Assembly: GCF_001695855.1 (NCBI RefSeq)
Contig: NZ_MBSS01000034.1
Coordinates: forward strand, 124,001 to 188,000
DNA length: 64,000 nucleotides
Direction: 5' to 3'
From: Ensifer sp. LC163
Lineage (GTDB): Bacteria; Pseudomonadota; Alphaproteobacteria; Rhizobiales; Rhizobiaceae
Positions within the stretch are counted from its first letter, which is position 1; every line of letters starts with the position of its first letter. The translations under genes were made by a program, and so were the position numbers. Shown here piece after piece: positions 29,442 through 38,548 of the stretch. The notes beneath the pieces are model-generated. The model was not told where the DNA came from. It saw only the letters and a program-made list of their open reading frames with translations, and made no database searches.

Positions 29442-29605
29442 ATACCAACCTGTGCTGATATTGACCTCTTGCGTGGGGCCGTGTGTCGGCCACCGGCAGC
29501 GTCGCAATCCTCGACCGATGCCAAGGCATCGCCCTGCGGTATGCTCCTTGCCGGATGACCGCACACGGTCCCACGCAAGAGGTCAATATCAGCACAGGTT
29601 GGTAT
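29442..29605. mobile_element. family C MITE-like element, intact copy C2
   Basis: A 164-bp element bounded by 44-bp terminal inverted repeats (ATACCAACCTGTGCTGATAT ... and its complement at the right end) with a single mismatch. The interior holds GATGCC-AA-GGCATC and other small palindromes and no coding capacity. No target duplication is evident. It fills the gap between the RNase D-like gene and the YqaA-like gene; its last base is the first base (plus strand) of that gene's TGA complement. Confidence 0.85.
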
Positions 29606-30030
29606 CACGGTGTTAGCCAGAGCACGGCGGCGTAACGCGCTGCCTTGCCGATCGCCACGAGCACCAGGAACAGAGAAAAAGGCATGCGCAGCAGCCCGGC
29701 GACGAGCGTCAGCGGATCGCCGATAACAGGCAGCCATGAGAGCAGCAGCACCGGCTGGCCATAACGGGCAAACAGCGTCTCCGCCTTCTGCCGCGCTGCG
29801 GGTGAAATGGGAAACCATCGCTTTCCCTCAAAGCGGATCAGAAACCGTCCGAGCACGAAATTGACGACGGCACCCAGCACGTTGCCGGCCGTGGCCGCGA
29901 CGAAAAGGGCGACACGGCTTGTCTCGCCATGAAGTGCGGCGGCGACGATCGCCGCCTCCGACATGCCGAACAGCAGGGTCGCGGACAGGAAGGCTGCCGA
30001 GAAAACCCCCGCAAGAATGCCGAAATCCAG
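29605..30030 (-). CDS. YqaA-like small DedA-family membrane protein
   Basis: Homology to E. coli YqaA continues upstream of the first ATG (29964): the in-frame residues LDFGILAGVFSAAFLSATLL match its first TM region. No ATG, GTG or TTG occurs in that part; CTG 30030, 6 bases after AGGAG and 3 bases past the stop codon of the upstream Rdx gene, is the best start and gives 141 residues. ATG 29964 would give 119 residues lacking the first helix. Conserved parts are NVLGAVVNFVLGRFL and LLLSWLPVIGDPLTLVAGLL. Role: probable membrane transport or lipid scrambling in the DedA superfamily; not defined. Confidence 0.75.
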   Translation of the reverse strand: MDFGILAGVFSAAFLSATLLFGMSEAAIVAAALHGETSRVALFVAATAGNVLGAVVNFVLGRFLIRFEGKRWFPISPAARQKAETLFARYGQPVLLLSWLPVIGDPLTLVAGLLRMPFSLFLVLVAIGKAARYAAVLWLTP

Positions 30031-30032
30031 GA

Positions 30033-30314
30033 TCAGCTCCTGTCGGTGTGGCCGAGATCGCGCTCCGGCTCGATGATGTCGCGGATGCGCTGCTTCAGTT
30101 CCTTCGGTCCGGGAAAGCCGCCGTCGCGCTTGCGCTCCCAGATCAGTTCGTCATTGACGCGGATCTCGAAATTGCCGCCGGTGCCGGGGATCAACGCCAC
30201 TTCACCCAGCGATTGGCCGAAAGTCTGCAGCAGCTCCTGCGCCATCCAGCCGGCGCGCAAGAGCCAGTTGCACTGCGTGCAATAGAGAATGGTGATCCGC
30301 GGCTTCTCGTCCAT
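30033..30314 (-). CDS. SelT/SelW/SelH (Rdx) family redox protein
   Basis: A 93-residue thioredoxin-like protein with the redox motif CTQC in ITILYCTQCNWLLRA, where selenoprotein W-type relatives have CxxU. The remaining conserved phrases GEVALIPGTGGNFEI and RDGGFPGPKELKQRIRD are family-typical. It probably takes part in thiol redox control; no partner is known. Start ATG 30314. It overlaps or abuts the YqaA-like gene downstream, suggesting translational coupling. Confidence 0.88.
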   Translation of the reverse strand: MDEKPRITILYCTQCNWLLRAGWMAQELLQTFGQSLGEVALIPGTGGNFEIRVNDELIWERKRDGGFPGPKELKQRIRDIIEPERDLGHTDRS

Positions 30315-30350
30315 CTGATGATTCCCGGCTGGTTTGCGCGCCGCAACATA

Positions 30351-30454
30351 CTGCATAATTCTTGGAAATCGGAACCGATTTGACGAGAAATTGTCCAGCC
30401 AGTTTCAGGCGTTGCCGCAAGCCTTGCGCGTCACGCTCGACGCGCGGCACTGTA
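30351..30454 (+). repeat. family A palindromic repeat, diverged copy A5
   Basis: Begins CTGCATAATT and ends GACGCGCGGCACTGTA, with AATCGGAACCGATT in the middle; clear family A layout but about 30% diverged from A1 and A2. It lies in the 300-bp gap between the Rdx gene (minus) and the DoxX gene (plus). Confidence 0.65.
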
Positions 30455-30614
30455 GCAGGCGATCGGGAACAACCGGTGGTCACGCGCCTCTCACGCAATT
30501 GTCAACTGATTTAGTCATGTTTTTATCGACCGCTCCCTTGCAAACGAAAAGGCGCCCGGCGAGACATTGCTGCATTGCACATATTGTCGCAGCCACCTCC
30601 AAGAGGACCTTCCA

Positions 30615-31070
30615 ATGACTGATGCCACCGTTTCGACTTCCCGTCCCCGTGCAATCCTGCCGGCGCTGGAAAAGATCTATCTGCCGCTCGATACCTTTGC
30701 CGAAACACTGCTGCGCGTGCTGTGCGGAGTGCTGCTCGTAACCCACGGTTACGGTAAGATCGTCAATCCGTTCGGCGCTGTCGGCATGGTCGAAAGCCTC
30801 GGCTTTTATCCCGGCGTCTTCTGGTCGCCGCTTTTGGCTGCCACGGAGTTCTTCGGCGGCATCCTGATCGCGATCGGCCTTCTCACCCGGCCTGCCTCGG
30901 TTGCCGCCATGATCGTACTGCTCGTCACCGTCTATTTCCACGGCATCGTGCAGGGCGAGGGCCTCGGCGGCGCCGAAAAGTCCATTCTCTGGGCTGCGAT
31001 CCTGTTCTTCTTCGCCGTTCGCGGCGCCAACAGCCAGTCCGTCGACGCCAAGCTCGGCAAGCAGTTCTGA
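30615..31070 (+). CDS. DoxX-family membrane protein
   Basis: A 151-residue protein with four TM helices; family marks are LLRVLCGVLLVTHGYGKIVNP, ATEFFGGILIAIGLLTRPAS and EKSILWAAILFFFAVRG. DoxX proteins are quinone- or redox-linked membrane proteins (subunit of archaeal thiosulphate:quinone oxidoreductase; some act in thiol stress). Start ATG 30615 with AGAGGAC upstream. Family A copy A3 lies 9 bp after the stop. Confidence 0.88.
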   Translation: MTDATVSTSRPRAILPALEKIYLPLDTFAETLLRVLCGVLLVTHGYGKIVNPFGAVGMVESLGFYPGVFWSPLLAATEFFGGILIAIGLLTRPASVAAMIVLLVTVYFHGIVQGEGLGGAEKSILWAAILFFFAVRGANSQSVDAKLGKQF

Positions 31071-31078
31071 TAACGCCT

Positions 31079-31186
31079 CTACTGCGCCGCGCGTCAAATA
31101 TGACGCGCAAAGGACGCTGTAACGCTTGAAATCTGCTGCATAATTTTCTCCGCAGATCGATTTCGATTTAAGGAGTTATGCAGTAG
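31079..31186 (-). repeat. family A palindromic repeat, copy A3
   Basis: Minus-strand copy: TACTGCGCCGCGCGTCA ... TGACGCGC ... GACGCTGTA followed by the CTGCATAATT ... GTTATGCAG hairpin. Both hairpins are intact, with an altered inner stem in the second. Confidence 0.8.
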
Positions 31187-31328
31187 GCGACAGTTGAACG
31201 AAAAGCGGGGAGGGCGGTCTGACGACCGGCCTCCTCGACGCGTTTTGCGGGGGTTCACGCACATATCTTGCAACCGCCCCGTTTTTCCGCGATGCCAGGG
31301 CAAGGCGCGTGGGGGCGCTGCGAAGCAC

Positions 31329-31736
31329 TCAGGCCCGTTCGGCCGCGGTAACGCTGCGGATGGTCATCCGGTGGACCTTGCCGGAGCGGTCGTGCCAGTC
31401 GATCGACTGGCCGACGGACAGGCCGATCAGGGCCGCGCCGATCGGCGTCAGCACCGAAACACGCCCGGCCTCGATATCGGCCTCTCCGGGATAAACGAGC
31501 GTCACCTGCTTGGCAAAGCCGTTGTCGGCGTCGAAGGCGACGGTGGATCCCATCTGAACGCTGTCGGCCGGCAGCTTCTCCGGCGTGGTCACCCGCGCCC
31601 GGTCGAGCTCGGACAGAAGCGCCTCGGCGACTTCGGGGATACGGTCGAGGGCGGAAGAGGCAAGCGCCGTCAGGCGCTTATGATCCTCGGCATTGATGAT
31701 GATCGCGGGAAGTTTGTTGCGGGCGGTGGTCGCCAT
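31329..31736 (-). CDS. rnk: nucleoside diphosphate kinase regulator / GreA-like (Rnk)
   Basis: A 135-residue protein with a short N-terminal coiled-coil replacement (ALASSALDRIPEVAEALLSEL) and the GreA/GreB C-terminal FKBP-like domain (VQMGSTVAFDADNG, VYPGEADIEAGRVSVLTPIGAALIGLSVGQ). Rnk binds RNA polymerase near the secondary channel without inducing cleavage. Start ATG 31736. Single gene on the minus strand. Confidence 0.85.
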   Translation of the reverse strand: MATTARNKLPAIIINAEDHKRLTALASSALDRIPEVAEALLSELDRARVTTPEKLPADSVQMGSTVAFDADNGFAKQVTLVYPGEADIEAGRVSVLTPIGAALIGLSVGQSIDWHDRSGKVHRMTIRSVTAAERA

Positions 31737-32128
31737 GATGATACCTGACGTTCTTGTCGACGGGCCCTGGGCGCCGTCATTGCTAATCTTAGCTGGGCTA
31801 ATTCTATCTGGAAAAACTCGGCGCTCGGATCGTGGCCTGGGAACGGACGTTCTCATTGGCCGACGCGAAAGGTTCCCCTGACCCGGAGAGCGCAAGCATC
31901 CGGGCTGGGGTCAGGTTCCTGCGATCGGGCACACCCGGAAGCAGCGAAGAGAAGAAATCGCGAGCGTCATGATATCAGGAAGGTCGGAAAGTTTGGCGCG
32001 GAAGTCAAGGCCCGGATGCTTTCGGCAATGAGCACGGAGTGCTCTCTTACCTCTTGAACCTCCCACCTCTTGAACCAAGGCGCATGTCGTGATCAATCTT
32101 CGGCCCAGACGGCGAAGGGAAGGTCATC
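31737..32128 (+). other. regulatory region upstream of the amidotransferase operon
   Basis: About 390 bp with no recognisable gene. It holds a stem CCCTGACCC/GGGGTCAGG separated by about 25 bases around 31875-31915 and a perfect 12-bp direct repeat ACCTCTTGAACC at 32049-32060 and 32065-32076. The downstream ribosome binding site is AAGGGAAGG at about 32116. Confidence 0.45.
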
Positions 32129-32884
32129 ATGCGGGTACTGGTGGTGGAAAACATGGCGAAGACGGAGCTCGGCCAGGTCGGCACGGCGCTTCGCGAGGTC
32201 AAGGCGGAGATCGAGGTTCGCCGCGCCTATGCCGGCGACCCGGTGCCGGATGCTCCCGATGGCTTCGATGCGCTGGTGGTGCTGGGCGGCGAGCAGAGCG
32301 CGCTTGACGATGAGACTTTCCCCTATCTCCCGCAGCTGACAGCGCTGATGCGTCGCTTCGGCGACAGCGAGCGTTCGGTGCTCGGCATCTGCCTCGGCAG
32401 CCAGCTACTGGCGCGGGCTTATGGCGCGAAGAACCTGCTCGGCGAAGCCAAAGAATTCGGCTGGCACGACGTGCGGGTGCGCGCCGAGGGGCAGAGCGAT
32501 CCGGTGCTGGCAAGCGTCGGCGAGAGTTTCCCGATCTTCCAATGGCATGGCGATACGTTCACGCTTCCGCAAGGGGCCGTGCACCTCGCCGAAAACGACG
32601 TCACACGGCATCAGGCGTTTCGCATCGGTCGCGCGGCCTATGGCACGCAATTCCACTTCGAGGCCGACACCGATCTTGTCGAGGATTGGAACCGCTCGTT
32701 CCCGCAGACGATCAATCGGCTCGATCCCAACTGGCTGGCGCAATATCCCGCTCACGCCAGGCGTCACGGCGAGAAGGCCAATGCCGCCGGCCTCGCCTTG
32801 GCGCGCGCCTGGGTCGCCACCATCAGGCGTGGCGATGCCTTGGCCGCGGTGCCGAGCGACGAGGTGCTGGAGGAGGCCTGCTGA
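32129..32884 (+). CDS. class I glutamine amidotransferase-like protein
   Basis: A 251-residue stand-alone GATase domain: nucleophile elbow LGICLGSQLLARAYG (Cys near 90) and catalytic His in AYGTQFHFEADTDLVEDW. It resembles GuaA-type amidotransferase-like proteins that lack a synthetase partner; some cleave gamma-glutamyl compounds. It starts a four-gene operon: its stop overlaps the next start as ATGA. Confidence 0.88.
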   Translation: MRVLVVENMAKTELGQVGTALREVKAEIEVRRAYAGDPVPDAPDGFDALVVLGGEQSALDDETFPYLPQLTALMRRFGDSERSVLGICLGSQLLARAYGAKNLLGEAKEFGWHDVRVRAEGQSDPVLASVGESFPIFQWHGDTFTLPQGAVHLAENDVTRHQAFRIGRAAYGTQFHFEADTDLVEDWNRSFPQTINRLDPNWLAQYPAHARRHGEKANAAGLALARAWVATIRRGDALAAVPSDEVLEEAC

Positions 32885-33363
32885 TGGATGAGAACATCGC
32901 GGGGGGCTGCTTCTGCGGACGTATCCGCTACCGGCTGAAACAGCGGCCGATGTTCGTCAATTGCTGCCATTGCGCCGATTGCCAGCGGCAGGTCGGGAGC
33001 GCATTCGTGGTCAACGGCGTCATCGAGCGGGAGAACATCGAACTGATGGCGGGCGAACCCATCGTCGTGACGCTGCCGACCGAGAGTGGCCGTCCGCATG
33101 ACGTCTATCGCTGTGCCGAGTGCCAGACGGCGCTCTGGAGCGATTACGGCCGGCGCGGCTGGCTCGCCTTCCTGCGCATCGCGAGCCTCGACCGGCCGTC
33201 GGATTTCCCACCGGATGCCCATATCTTCACGCGGTCGAAGGTCTCCTGGCTGTCGCTTCAAGGCGGCGCCCCCGCTTTCGAGATCTATTACGACATGGCG
33301 ACGCAATGGCCGGCGGAAAGCCTGGCGCGGCGTGAAGTGGCCGAAGCAAGGGCGAAGGCGTGA
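32884..33363 (+). CDS. GFA/CENP-V-family zinc protein
   Basis: A 159-residue protein with the glutathione-dependent formaldehyde-activating (GFA) zinc ligands: [20 protein letters not shown] and [11 protein letters not shown]. Family members bind two zinc ions; the reaction is rarely proven. The start ATG 32884 overlaps the amidotransferase stop by one base, and the stop overlaps the next gene's GTG start. Confidence 0.9.
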   Translation: MDENIAGGCFCGRIRYRLKQRPMFVNCCHCADCQRQVGSAFVVNGVIERENIELMAGEPIVVTLPTESGRPHDVYRCAECQTALWSDYGRRGWLAFLRIASLDRPSDFPPDAHIFTRSKVSWLSLQGGAPAFEIYYDMATQWPAESLARREVAEARAKA

Positions 33364-33926
33364 CCGCCAGCGAACACGACAAGATGGCGGCGGGCGATTG
33401 GTACTGCTGCCTCGACCCGGAGCTCGAGCAGCTGCGCCAAAGGGCGCGTGACGCCGTGCACCAGCACAACACCATGGCTCCCCACGGACGGGGCTCGATG
33501 GCCCCGGCACTCCGGGCGCTGTTTGCAAGCGTTGCCGACGATGTTCTCATCGAAGCGCCGTTTCATTGTTCCTATGGCATCAACATTTCGCTTGGGCCCC
33601 GCGTCTATCTCAATGCCGGCTGCACCATGCTGGACAGCGGCCGTATCGCAATCGGCGAAGGCTCCATGCTCGGCCCGGGCGTGCAGATCTATTGCGCCGA
33701 GCATCACAAGGACGTGCCGCTCCGGAGCCGCGGCATCGAGATCGCAAGGCCGGTCGAGATCGGCAAGGACGTCTGGATCGGTGGCGGCGCCATTATCCTC
33801 GGCGGCGTGACGATCGGTGACGGCGCCATCGTCGGGGCCGGTTCCGTCGTCACGAAGGATGTGGCGGCGGGAGCAACGGTTGTCGGCAACCCGGCGCGGC
33901 CTCTGGCGCGATCCGAGACGCGATAA
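33360..33926 (+). CDS. maltose/galactoside O-acetyltransferase-like hexapeptide transferase
   Basis: A 188-residue left-handed beta-helix acetyltransferase: N-terminal Mac domain helices, then hexapeptide repeats ([43 protein letters not shown]) and the catalytic His in [12 protein letters not shown]. It uses acetyl-CoA to acetylate a sugar hydroxyl; substrate unknown. The GTG start 33360 overlaps the GFA stop (GTGA), so the operon is tightly coupled. Confidence 0.9.
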   Translation: MTASEHDKMAAGDWYCCLDPELEQLRQRARDAVHQHNTMAPHGRGSMAPALRALFASVADDVLIEAPFHCSYGINISLGPRVYLNAGCTMLDSGRIAIGEGSMLGPGVQIYCAEHHKDVPLRSRGIEIARPVEIGKDVWIGGGAIILGGVTIGDGAIVGAGSVVTKDVAAGATVVGNPARPLARSETR

Positions 33927-33944
33927 TTCACAAGGGAGGTTTTG

Positions 33945-34457
33945 GTGGTCGACGAAGTAACAACGATCGAGGTGCGCCCGGCAACTCCCGCGGATGTGCC
34001 GGCGCTCTGTGCCTTCCTCAACGAGATCATCCGGATCGGCGGCACGACCGCCAACGAAACGCCGTTCACGCCGGAAAGTTTTACTGCACACTATCTCGCC
34101 GGCTCGGGCTTCGTCAGCTGCTTCGTCGCCGAGGATACTGACGGCCGCCCTTGCGCGTTCCAGGCGCTGGAGCGCTACGACGGATTGCCGGAAGGCTGGG
34201 CCGATATCGGCACCTTTTCCCGGCCCGATGCCAAGGTGCGCGGCGCCGGTACGGCGCTCTTTGCCGCGACGAGGGACAATGCCCGTGCGCTCGGCCTCAA
34301 GGCGATCAACGCCACCATCCGCGCCGACAACACGGGCGGCCTCGCCTATTACCGCAAGATGGGCTTCGTCGACTACAAGGTGGACAAGGCCGTGCCGCTC
34401 AAGAGCGGCCGCCCGGTGGACCGCATCTCGAAGCGGTATCTGCTCACCGAAGCCTGA
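33945..34457 (+). CDS. GNAT N-acetyltransferase
   Basis: A 170-residue GNAT protein. The N-terminal PATPADVPALCAFLNEIIR and RGAGTALFAATRDNARALGL (acetyl-CoA pyrophosphate loop) and NTGGLAYYRKMGF (C-terminal motif) are diagnostic; the overall look is of phosphinothricin-acetyltransferase-like enzymes. Start GTG 33945 lies 5 bases after GGGAGG; a TTG one codon earlier is too close to it. It is last in the four-gene operon, closed by a bidirectional terminator. Confidence 0.85.
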   Translation: MVDEVTTIEVRPATPADVPALCAFLNEIIRIGGTTANETPFTPESFTAHYLAGSGFVSCFVAEDTDGRPCAFQALERYDGLPEGWADIGTFSRPDAKVRGAGTALFAATRDNARALGLKAINATIRADNTGGLAYYRKMGFVDYKVDKAVPLKSGRPVDRISKRYLLTEA

Positions 34458-34531
34458 AGCGAGCGCCTTCTCCCCGGTCTGGTCGCGGCTTGCGAACGCG
34501 CTACCGCCCACAGTCGACGACTGGATCAAAC

Positions 34532-34561
34532 AAAACGGGCGGCCCAGAGGCCGCCCGTTTT
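34532..34561. terminator. bidirectional terminator between GNAT gene and lepA
   Basis: AAAACGGGCGGCC-CAGA-GGCCGCCCGTTTT is a perfect 13-bp stem with a tetraloop and T-runs on both strands, serving the plus-strand operon and lepA (minus). Confidence 0.93.
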
Positions 34562-34608
34562 GTATTCTGTATCCTGATCGACGTCGAAGTATCGACAGTC
34601 GAAGCGCC

Positions 34609-36435
34609 TTACTCGTCGCCCATCTTCAGCGCGGCGATGAAGGCTTCCTGCGGAATCTCCACCTTGCCGAACTGGCGCATGCGCTTCTTGCCGGCCTTCT
34701 GCTTTTCCAGAAGCTTGCGCTTGCGGGTGGCGTCGCCGCCGTAGCACTTCGCCGTCACGTCCTTGCGCAAGGCCGAGATGGTTTCGCGGGCAATCACGTT
34801 GCCGCCGATCGCTGCCTGGATCGGGATCTTGAACATATGCTTCGGGATCAGCTCCTTGAGCTTCTCGCACATTTCGCGACCGCGCTTTTCCGCGGCCATC
34901 CGGTGCACCATCATCGACAGCGCGTCGACCGGCTCGCCGTTGACGAGGATCGACATCTTCACAAGGTTGCCTTCCTTGTGGTCCGTGATCTGGTAGTCGA
35001 ACGAGGCGTAGCCCTTGGAGATCGACTTCAGCCGGTCGTAGAAATCGAACACCACTTCGTTGAGCGGCAGGTCGTAGGTCAGCATCGCGCGGGTGCCGAC
35101 ATAGGTCAGCTCGATCTGGATGCCGCGCCGGTCCTGGCAGAGCTTGAGGATACCGCCGAGATAGTCGTCGGGCGTCAGGATCGTCGCGCGGATCCACGGC
35201 TCGTGGATCTCGGCGATCTTGACGACGTCGGGCATGTCGGCCGGGTTGTGCAGCTCGCGCTCGGAGCCGTCGGTCATGAACAGCTTGTAGACGACCGAAG
35301 GGGCGGTGGCGATCAGGTCGAGGTCGAACTCGCGCTCCAGGCGTTCCTGGATGATTTCAAGGTGCAGGAGACCGAGGAAGCCGCAGCGGAAGCCGAAGCC
35401 GAGCGCTGCCGACGATTCCATTTCGAACGAGAACGACGCGTCGTTGAGGCGCAGCTTGCCCATCGCCGAACGCAGATCCTCGAAGTCGGCGGCATCGACC
35501 GGGAATAGGCCGCAGAAGACCACCGGCTGCGCCGGCTTGAAGCCCGGCAGCGCCTTGGCAGTCGGGCGCTTGTCCTCGGTGATGGTGTCGCCGACGCGGG
35601 TATCGGCCACTTCCTTGATCGAGGCGGTGATGAAGCCGATCTCGCCCGGGCCGAGCGCATCCATGGCCACCATCTTCGGCGTCAGCACGCCGATGCGTTC
35701 GATCGTGTACTTGGCGTCGGTGCCCATCATGCGGATGGTCATGCCCTTTTTCAGGGTGCCGTCGATGATGCGCACGAGAACCATGACGCCGAGATAGGTG
35801 TCGTACCAGCTGTCGACGAGCAGTGCCTTCAAGGGCGCCGCGTCGCCGCCCTCGCTCTTCGGCGCCGGCAGCTTGGTGACGATCGCCTCGAGAACATCGG
35901 GGATGCCGAGGCCGGTCTTGGCCGAGATCAGCACGGCGTCGGAGGCGTCGATGCCGATCACTTCCTCGATCTGTTCCTTGATCCGCTCCGGTTCGGCGGC
36001 GGGAAGGTCGATCTTGTTGAGCACGGTGACGAGCTCGTGATTGTTGTCGATCGCCTGGTAGACGTTGGCGAGCGTCTGGGCTTCGACGCCTTGGGATGCG
36101 TCGACAACCAGGAGCGAGCCTTCGCAGGCCGACAGCGAACGCGAGACTTCATAGGCGAAGTCGACGTGGCCGGGCGTGTCGATGAGGTTCAGCACGTAGG
36201 TTTCGCCGTCATTGGCCTTGTAGTGCAGACGCACGGTCTGGGCCTTGATGGTGATGCCGCGCTCGCGCTCGATATCCATGCTGTCGAGCACCTGCTCGGA
36301 CATTTCCCGCTCGGCAAGGCCGCCCGTCGACTGGATCAGTCGGTCGGCCAGCGTCGATTTGCCGTGGTCGATATGGGCCACGATCGAGAAGTTACGGATA
36401 TGCGACAGGGGCGTCTTGGAAGATGTTGTGCTCAT
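34609..36435 (-). CDS. lepA: elongation factor 4 (LepA)
   Basis: A 608-residue ribosome-bound GTPase that acts on stalled or misassembled ribosomes. G motifs: [16 protein letters not shown] (G1), [12 protein letters not shown] (G3), [12 protein letters not shown] (G4). It has the LepA-specific C-terminal domain ([43 protein letters not shown]). Start ATG 36435 is preferred over an ATG three codons earlier by the usual family N-terminus. Confidence 0.98.
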   Translation of the reverse strand: MSTTSSKTPLSHIRNFSIVAHIDHGKSTLADRLIQSTGGLAEREMSEQVLDSMDIERERGITIKAQTVRLHYKANDGETYVLNLIDTPGHVDFAYEVSRSLSACEGSLLVVDASQGVEAQTLANVYQAIDNNHELVTVLNKIDLPAAEPERIKEQIEEVIGIDASDAVLISAKTGLGIPDVLEAIVTKLPAPKSEGGDAAPLKALLVDSWYDTYLGVMVLVRIIDGTLKKGMTIRMMGTDAKYTIERIGVLTPKMVAMDALGPGEIGFITASIKEVADTRVGDTITEDKRPTAKALPGFKPAQPVVFCGLFPVDAADFEDLRSAMGKLRLNDASFSFEMESSAALGFGFRCGFLGLLHLEIIQERLEREFDLDLIATAPSVVYKLFMTDGSERELHNPADMPDVVKIAEIHEPWIRATILTPDDYLGGILKLCQDRRGIQIELTYVGTRAMLTYDLPLNEVVFDFYDRLKSISKGYASFDYQITDHKEGNLVKMSILVNGEPVDALSMMVHRMAAEKRGREMCEKLKELIPKHMFKIPIQAAIGGNVIARETISALRKDVTAKCYGGDATRKRKLLEKQKAGKKRMRQFGKVEIPQEAFIAALKMGDE

Positions 36436-36516
36436 GGGCCGCATATAGCAGTGCGTTCAAGCCGCGCAAAGCGGGAAATGAAGGCTTCGTTCACTATAAA
36501 TCGCAAGCCTCGGCGG

Positions 36517-37758
36517 CTATTCGGCTCTTGCCTCGGCGTCGATCAGCGCGCCGGCATTCGGCACCTGTGCGCTCTTCAGTTCGAAGGCCTCGCGCTCCCC
36601 GGCCGGCACCTCGTCGCGTTTCCTGAGGCGCAGCAGCACGAACAGCGCGTAGAGTGTGGCAACGACCATCGCCGCATAGATGAACGTGCGCGGACCGAAC
36701 ACCGGCGTCAGCAGCGTCACCAGCATCGGCACCAGGGTTGCGGCGGCCGACCAGGCGACCAGCATGGTGCTGGCGAGCGGCACGAAATCCGCCGGATCGG
36801 TGCGGTCGTTGGCATGGGCATTGGCGATGGAATAGACGGTCTCGACCGCACCGGCGAAAAGCGCAAACACGACCATCAGCAAGAGAAGATTGCTGAAGGT
36901 CGCCGAGATCGCGAAGAAGCCGGCAGCAACGATCAGCAGGCAGGTGGCGATCAGCACCAGCCGGCGGTCGATCCGGTCCGACAGCGTGCCCATCGGGTAC
37001 TGGATGGCGATCAGCCCGAGCTGCATGACGAACATCAGGTTGGCGACGTCGCCCTGGCTGACCTGGTTGGCGGCGGCATAGATCGGGGTAAAACCCTGCA
37101 CCACCATCGACAGGCCGCCGGCGGCAAGCACGCCGATGAAGGCGACGGGCGAACTGCGCCAGACCATGGGGATGTCGATGCTGACCTTGGCCGGCGCCGG
37201 CGGCGTGGGCAGGCGGGTCAGGCCGATCGGCAGGATGGCCAGTGCCGTGAAGAAGATGGTGATGAGCGGCGGCAGGTTGCCGTCGGCCGGAATCTGTCCG
37301 AACAGCCAGGCGCCGGTGCCGAGCCCGATCACATAGGCCATGTAGAACATCGCCATTGCCTTGCCGCGCCAATGGTTGTCGCTGGCATGGTTCAGCCAGC
37401 TCTGGCTGATGATGAAATTGGTGTTGCCGGCGGCGCCGTAAAGGCCGCGGGCGAGCACCCACAGGATCGGGTGCATGCCAAGGCTGATCGTCAGCGCCGA
37501 AAGGATGACCAGCGCCATCGAGCAGGAAAACGCCCGGGCGTGGCCGACGCGACGGATCATCGGCCCGGCGATGACGCAGCCGACAAGGCCGCCGAAGGCA
37601 ACCATGGTGACCGCCGCACCCGGAACCCACTCCGGCGCGCCGGACCGCGTCAGCACGAACGGCACGTAGGCGAGCATCATGCCGTTGCCGATCGCCACTG
37701 ATGTCATCGACGTCACGATGCTGGCGATCGACGTCAGCGAGGAGGGCTGCTTGTCCAT
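36517..37758 (-). CDS. MFS transporter
   Basis: A 413-residue polytopic protein with about 12 TM helices and a central charged loop. The conserved loop-2/3 segment is GPMIRRVGHARAFS and the mid-protein loop is GTLSDRIDRRLVLI. It is of the YcaD/YbfB-like MFS sugar-or-drug efflux type; substrate unknown. It is divergent from the XRE-cupin regulator (194 bp apart), which is a plausible regulator of it. Confidence 0.85.
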   Translation of the reverse strand: MDKQPSSLTSIASIVTSMTSVAIGNGMMLAYVPFVLTRSGAPEWVPGAAVTMVAFGGLVGCVIAGPMIRRVGHARAFSCSMALVILSALTISLGMHPILWVLARGLYGAAGNTNFIISQSWLNHASDNHWRGKAMAMFYMAYVIGLGTGAWLFGQIPADGNLPPLITIFFTALAILPIGLTRLPTPPAPAKVSIDIPMVWRSSPVAFIGVLAAGGLSMVVQGFTPIYAAANQVSQGDVANLMFVMQLGLIAIQYPMGTLSDRIDRRLVLIATCLLIVAAGFFAISATFSNLLLLMVVFALFAGAVETVYSIANAHANDRTDPADFVPLASTMLVAWSAAATLVPMLVTLLTPVFGPRTFIYAAMVVATLYALFVLLRLRKRDEVPAGEREAFELKSAQVPNAGALIDAEARAE

Positions 37759-37938
37759 GTCTTGCCGGTCCGTTTCATCGGCCGTGACGGCCTGTTGCGT
37801 GAGGCTCTTCTAAATTATTGAGTGGGAACGCTTTTTTGCTCCGGATACCCGAGGGAGACCTTAGCCGAATGCACGTCGTTGCAATGTCGCCAAAGCGGCA
37901 TCCCCCGCCTTTATTTTCCGTTCGGCATGGTCTTGACT

Positions 37939-37971
37939 CCATTATATGAGAAATGCAATCTCAAATAATGG
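37939..37971. promoter_or_regulatory. operator-like palindrome overlapping the XRE-cupin start
   Basis: CCATTATATGAGA-aatgcaa-TCTCAAATAATGG is a 13-bp inverted repeat with one mismatch, spanning the first possible start codon (37953) and ending in the second (37968). A TTGACT lies just upstream (37933-37938). The layout fits autorepression. Confidence 0.6.
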
Positions 37972-38546
37972 AAAACAGCAGCGATCCCCTTGAGCATGCC
38001 ATCGGCGAACGCGTGCGTTCGCTCAGGGTAGGGCAGAATCTCACGCTCGACGATCTGGCGACGCGCTCCGGCGTTAGCCGGGCGATGATATCGCGCATCG
38101 AGCGCGGCGAGGCGAGCCCGACGGCGCAGTTGCTGGCCAAGCTCTGCAGCGCGCTCTCGACCACACTGTCGGCGCTCTTTGCCTTTGAAGGCGAGCAGGT
38201 CTCGCCGGTTGCAAGGCGAGCCGATCAAAGACTCTGGCGGGATCCGGAATCCGGCTATCTGCGCCGCTCGGTCTCGCCGGAAGGTGTCGGCTCCCCGGTC
38301 GATATCGTCGAGGTCGAGTTCCCGCCGGGTGCCCGTGTTGTCTTCGAGCGGCAACCGGCCGACCGGGGCATAACGCAGCATCTCTGGCTTTTCTCCGGTC
38401 GGCTCGAGCTGACCATGGAGTCCGGTCCCCATGTGCTGGAGGCCGGAGACTGCCTGTTCATGGGGCTCGAACAGGCCCATGTCTTTCACAATCCGCATGG
38501 TGAGCCGGCTCACTATGCCGTCATCCTCAGCCGAACCAGGATTTGA
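37953..38546 (+). CDS. XRE-family regulator with C-terminal cupin
   Basis: A 197-residue regulator: helix-turn-helix at about 16-70 (NLTLDDLATRSGVSRAMISRIERGEASPT) and a cupin sensor at about 115-195 (EVEFPPGARVVFERQ, LWLFSGRLELTMESG, GDCLFMGLEQAHVFHNP). Such proteins repress genes for small-molecule metabolism or efflux and sense the ligand through the cupin. Starts at 37953 or 37968 are both possible and both lie in the palindrome. The GNAT gene follows 2 bp after the stop. Confidence 0.9.
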   Translation: MQSQIMENSSDPLEHAIGERVRSLRVGQNLTLDDLATRSGVSRAMISRIERGEASPTAQLLAKLCSALSTTLSALFAFEGEQVSPVARRADQRLWRDPESGYLRRSVSPEGVGSPVDIVEVEFPPGARVVFERQPADRGITQHLWLFSGRLELTMESGPHVLEAGDCLFMGLEQAHVFHNPHGEPAHYAVILSRTRI

Positions 38547-38548
38547 TC

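Noticed and set aside
28286-29818. Shared peptide IPTCADIDLLRG in open frames near 22.1 and 29.5 kb, suggesting a duplicated gene
   Set aside because: Both frames are translations of the family C terminal repeat, not genes.
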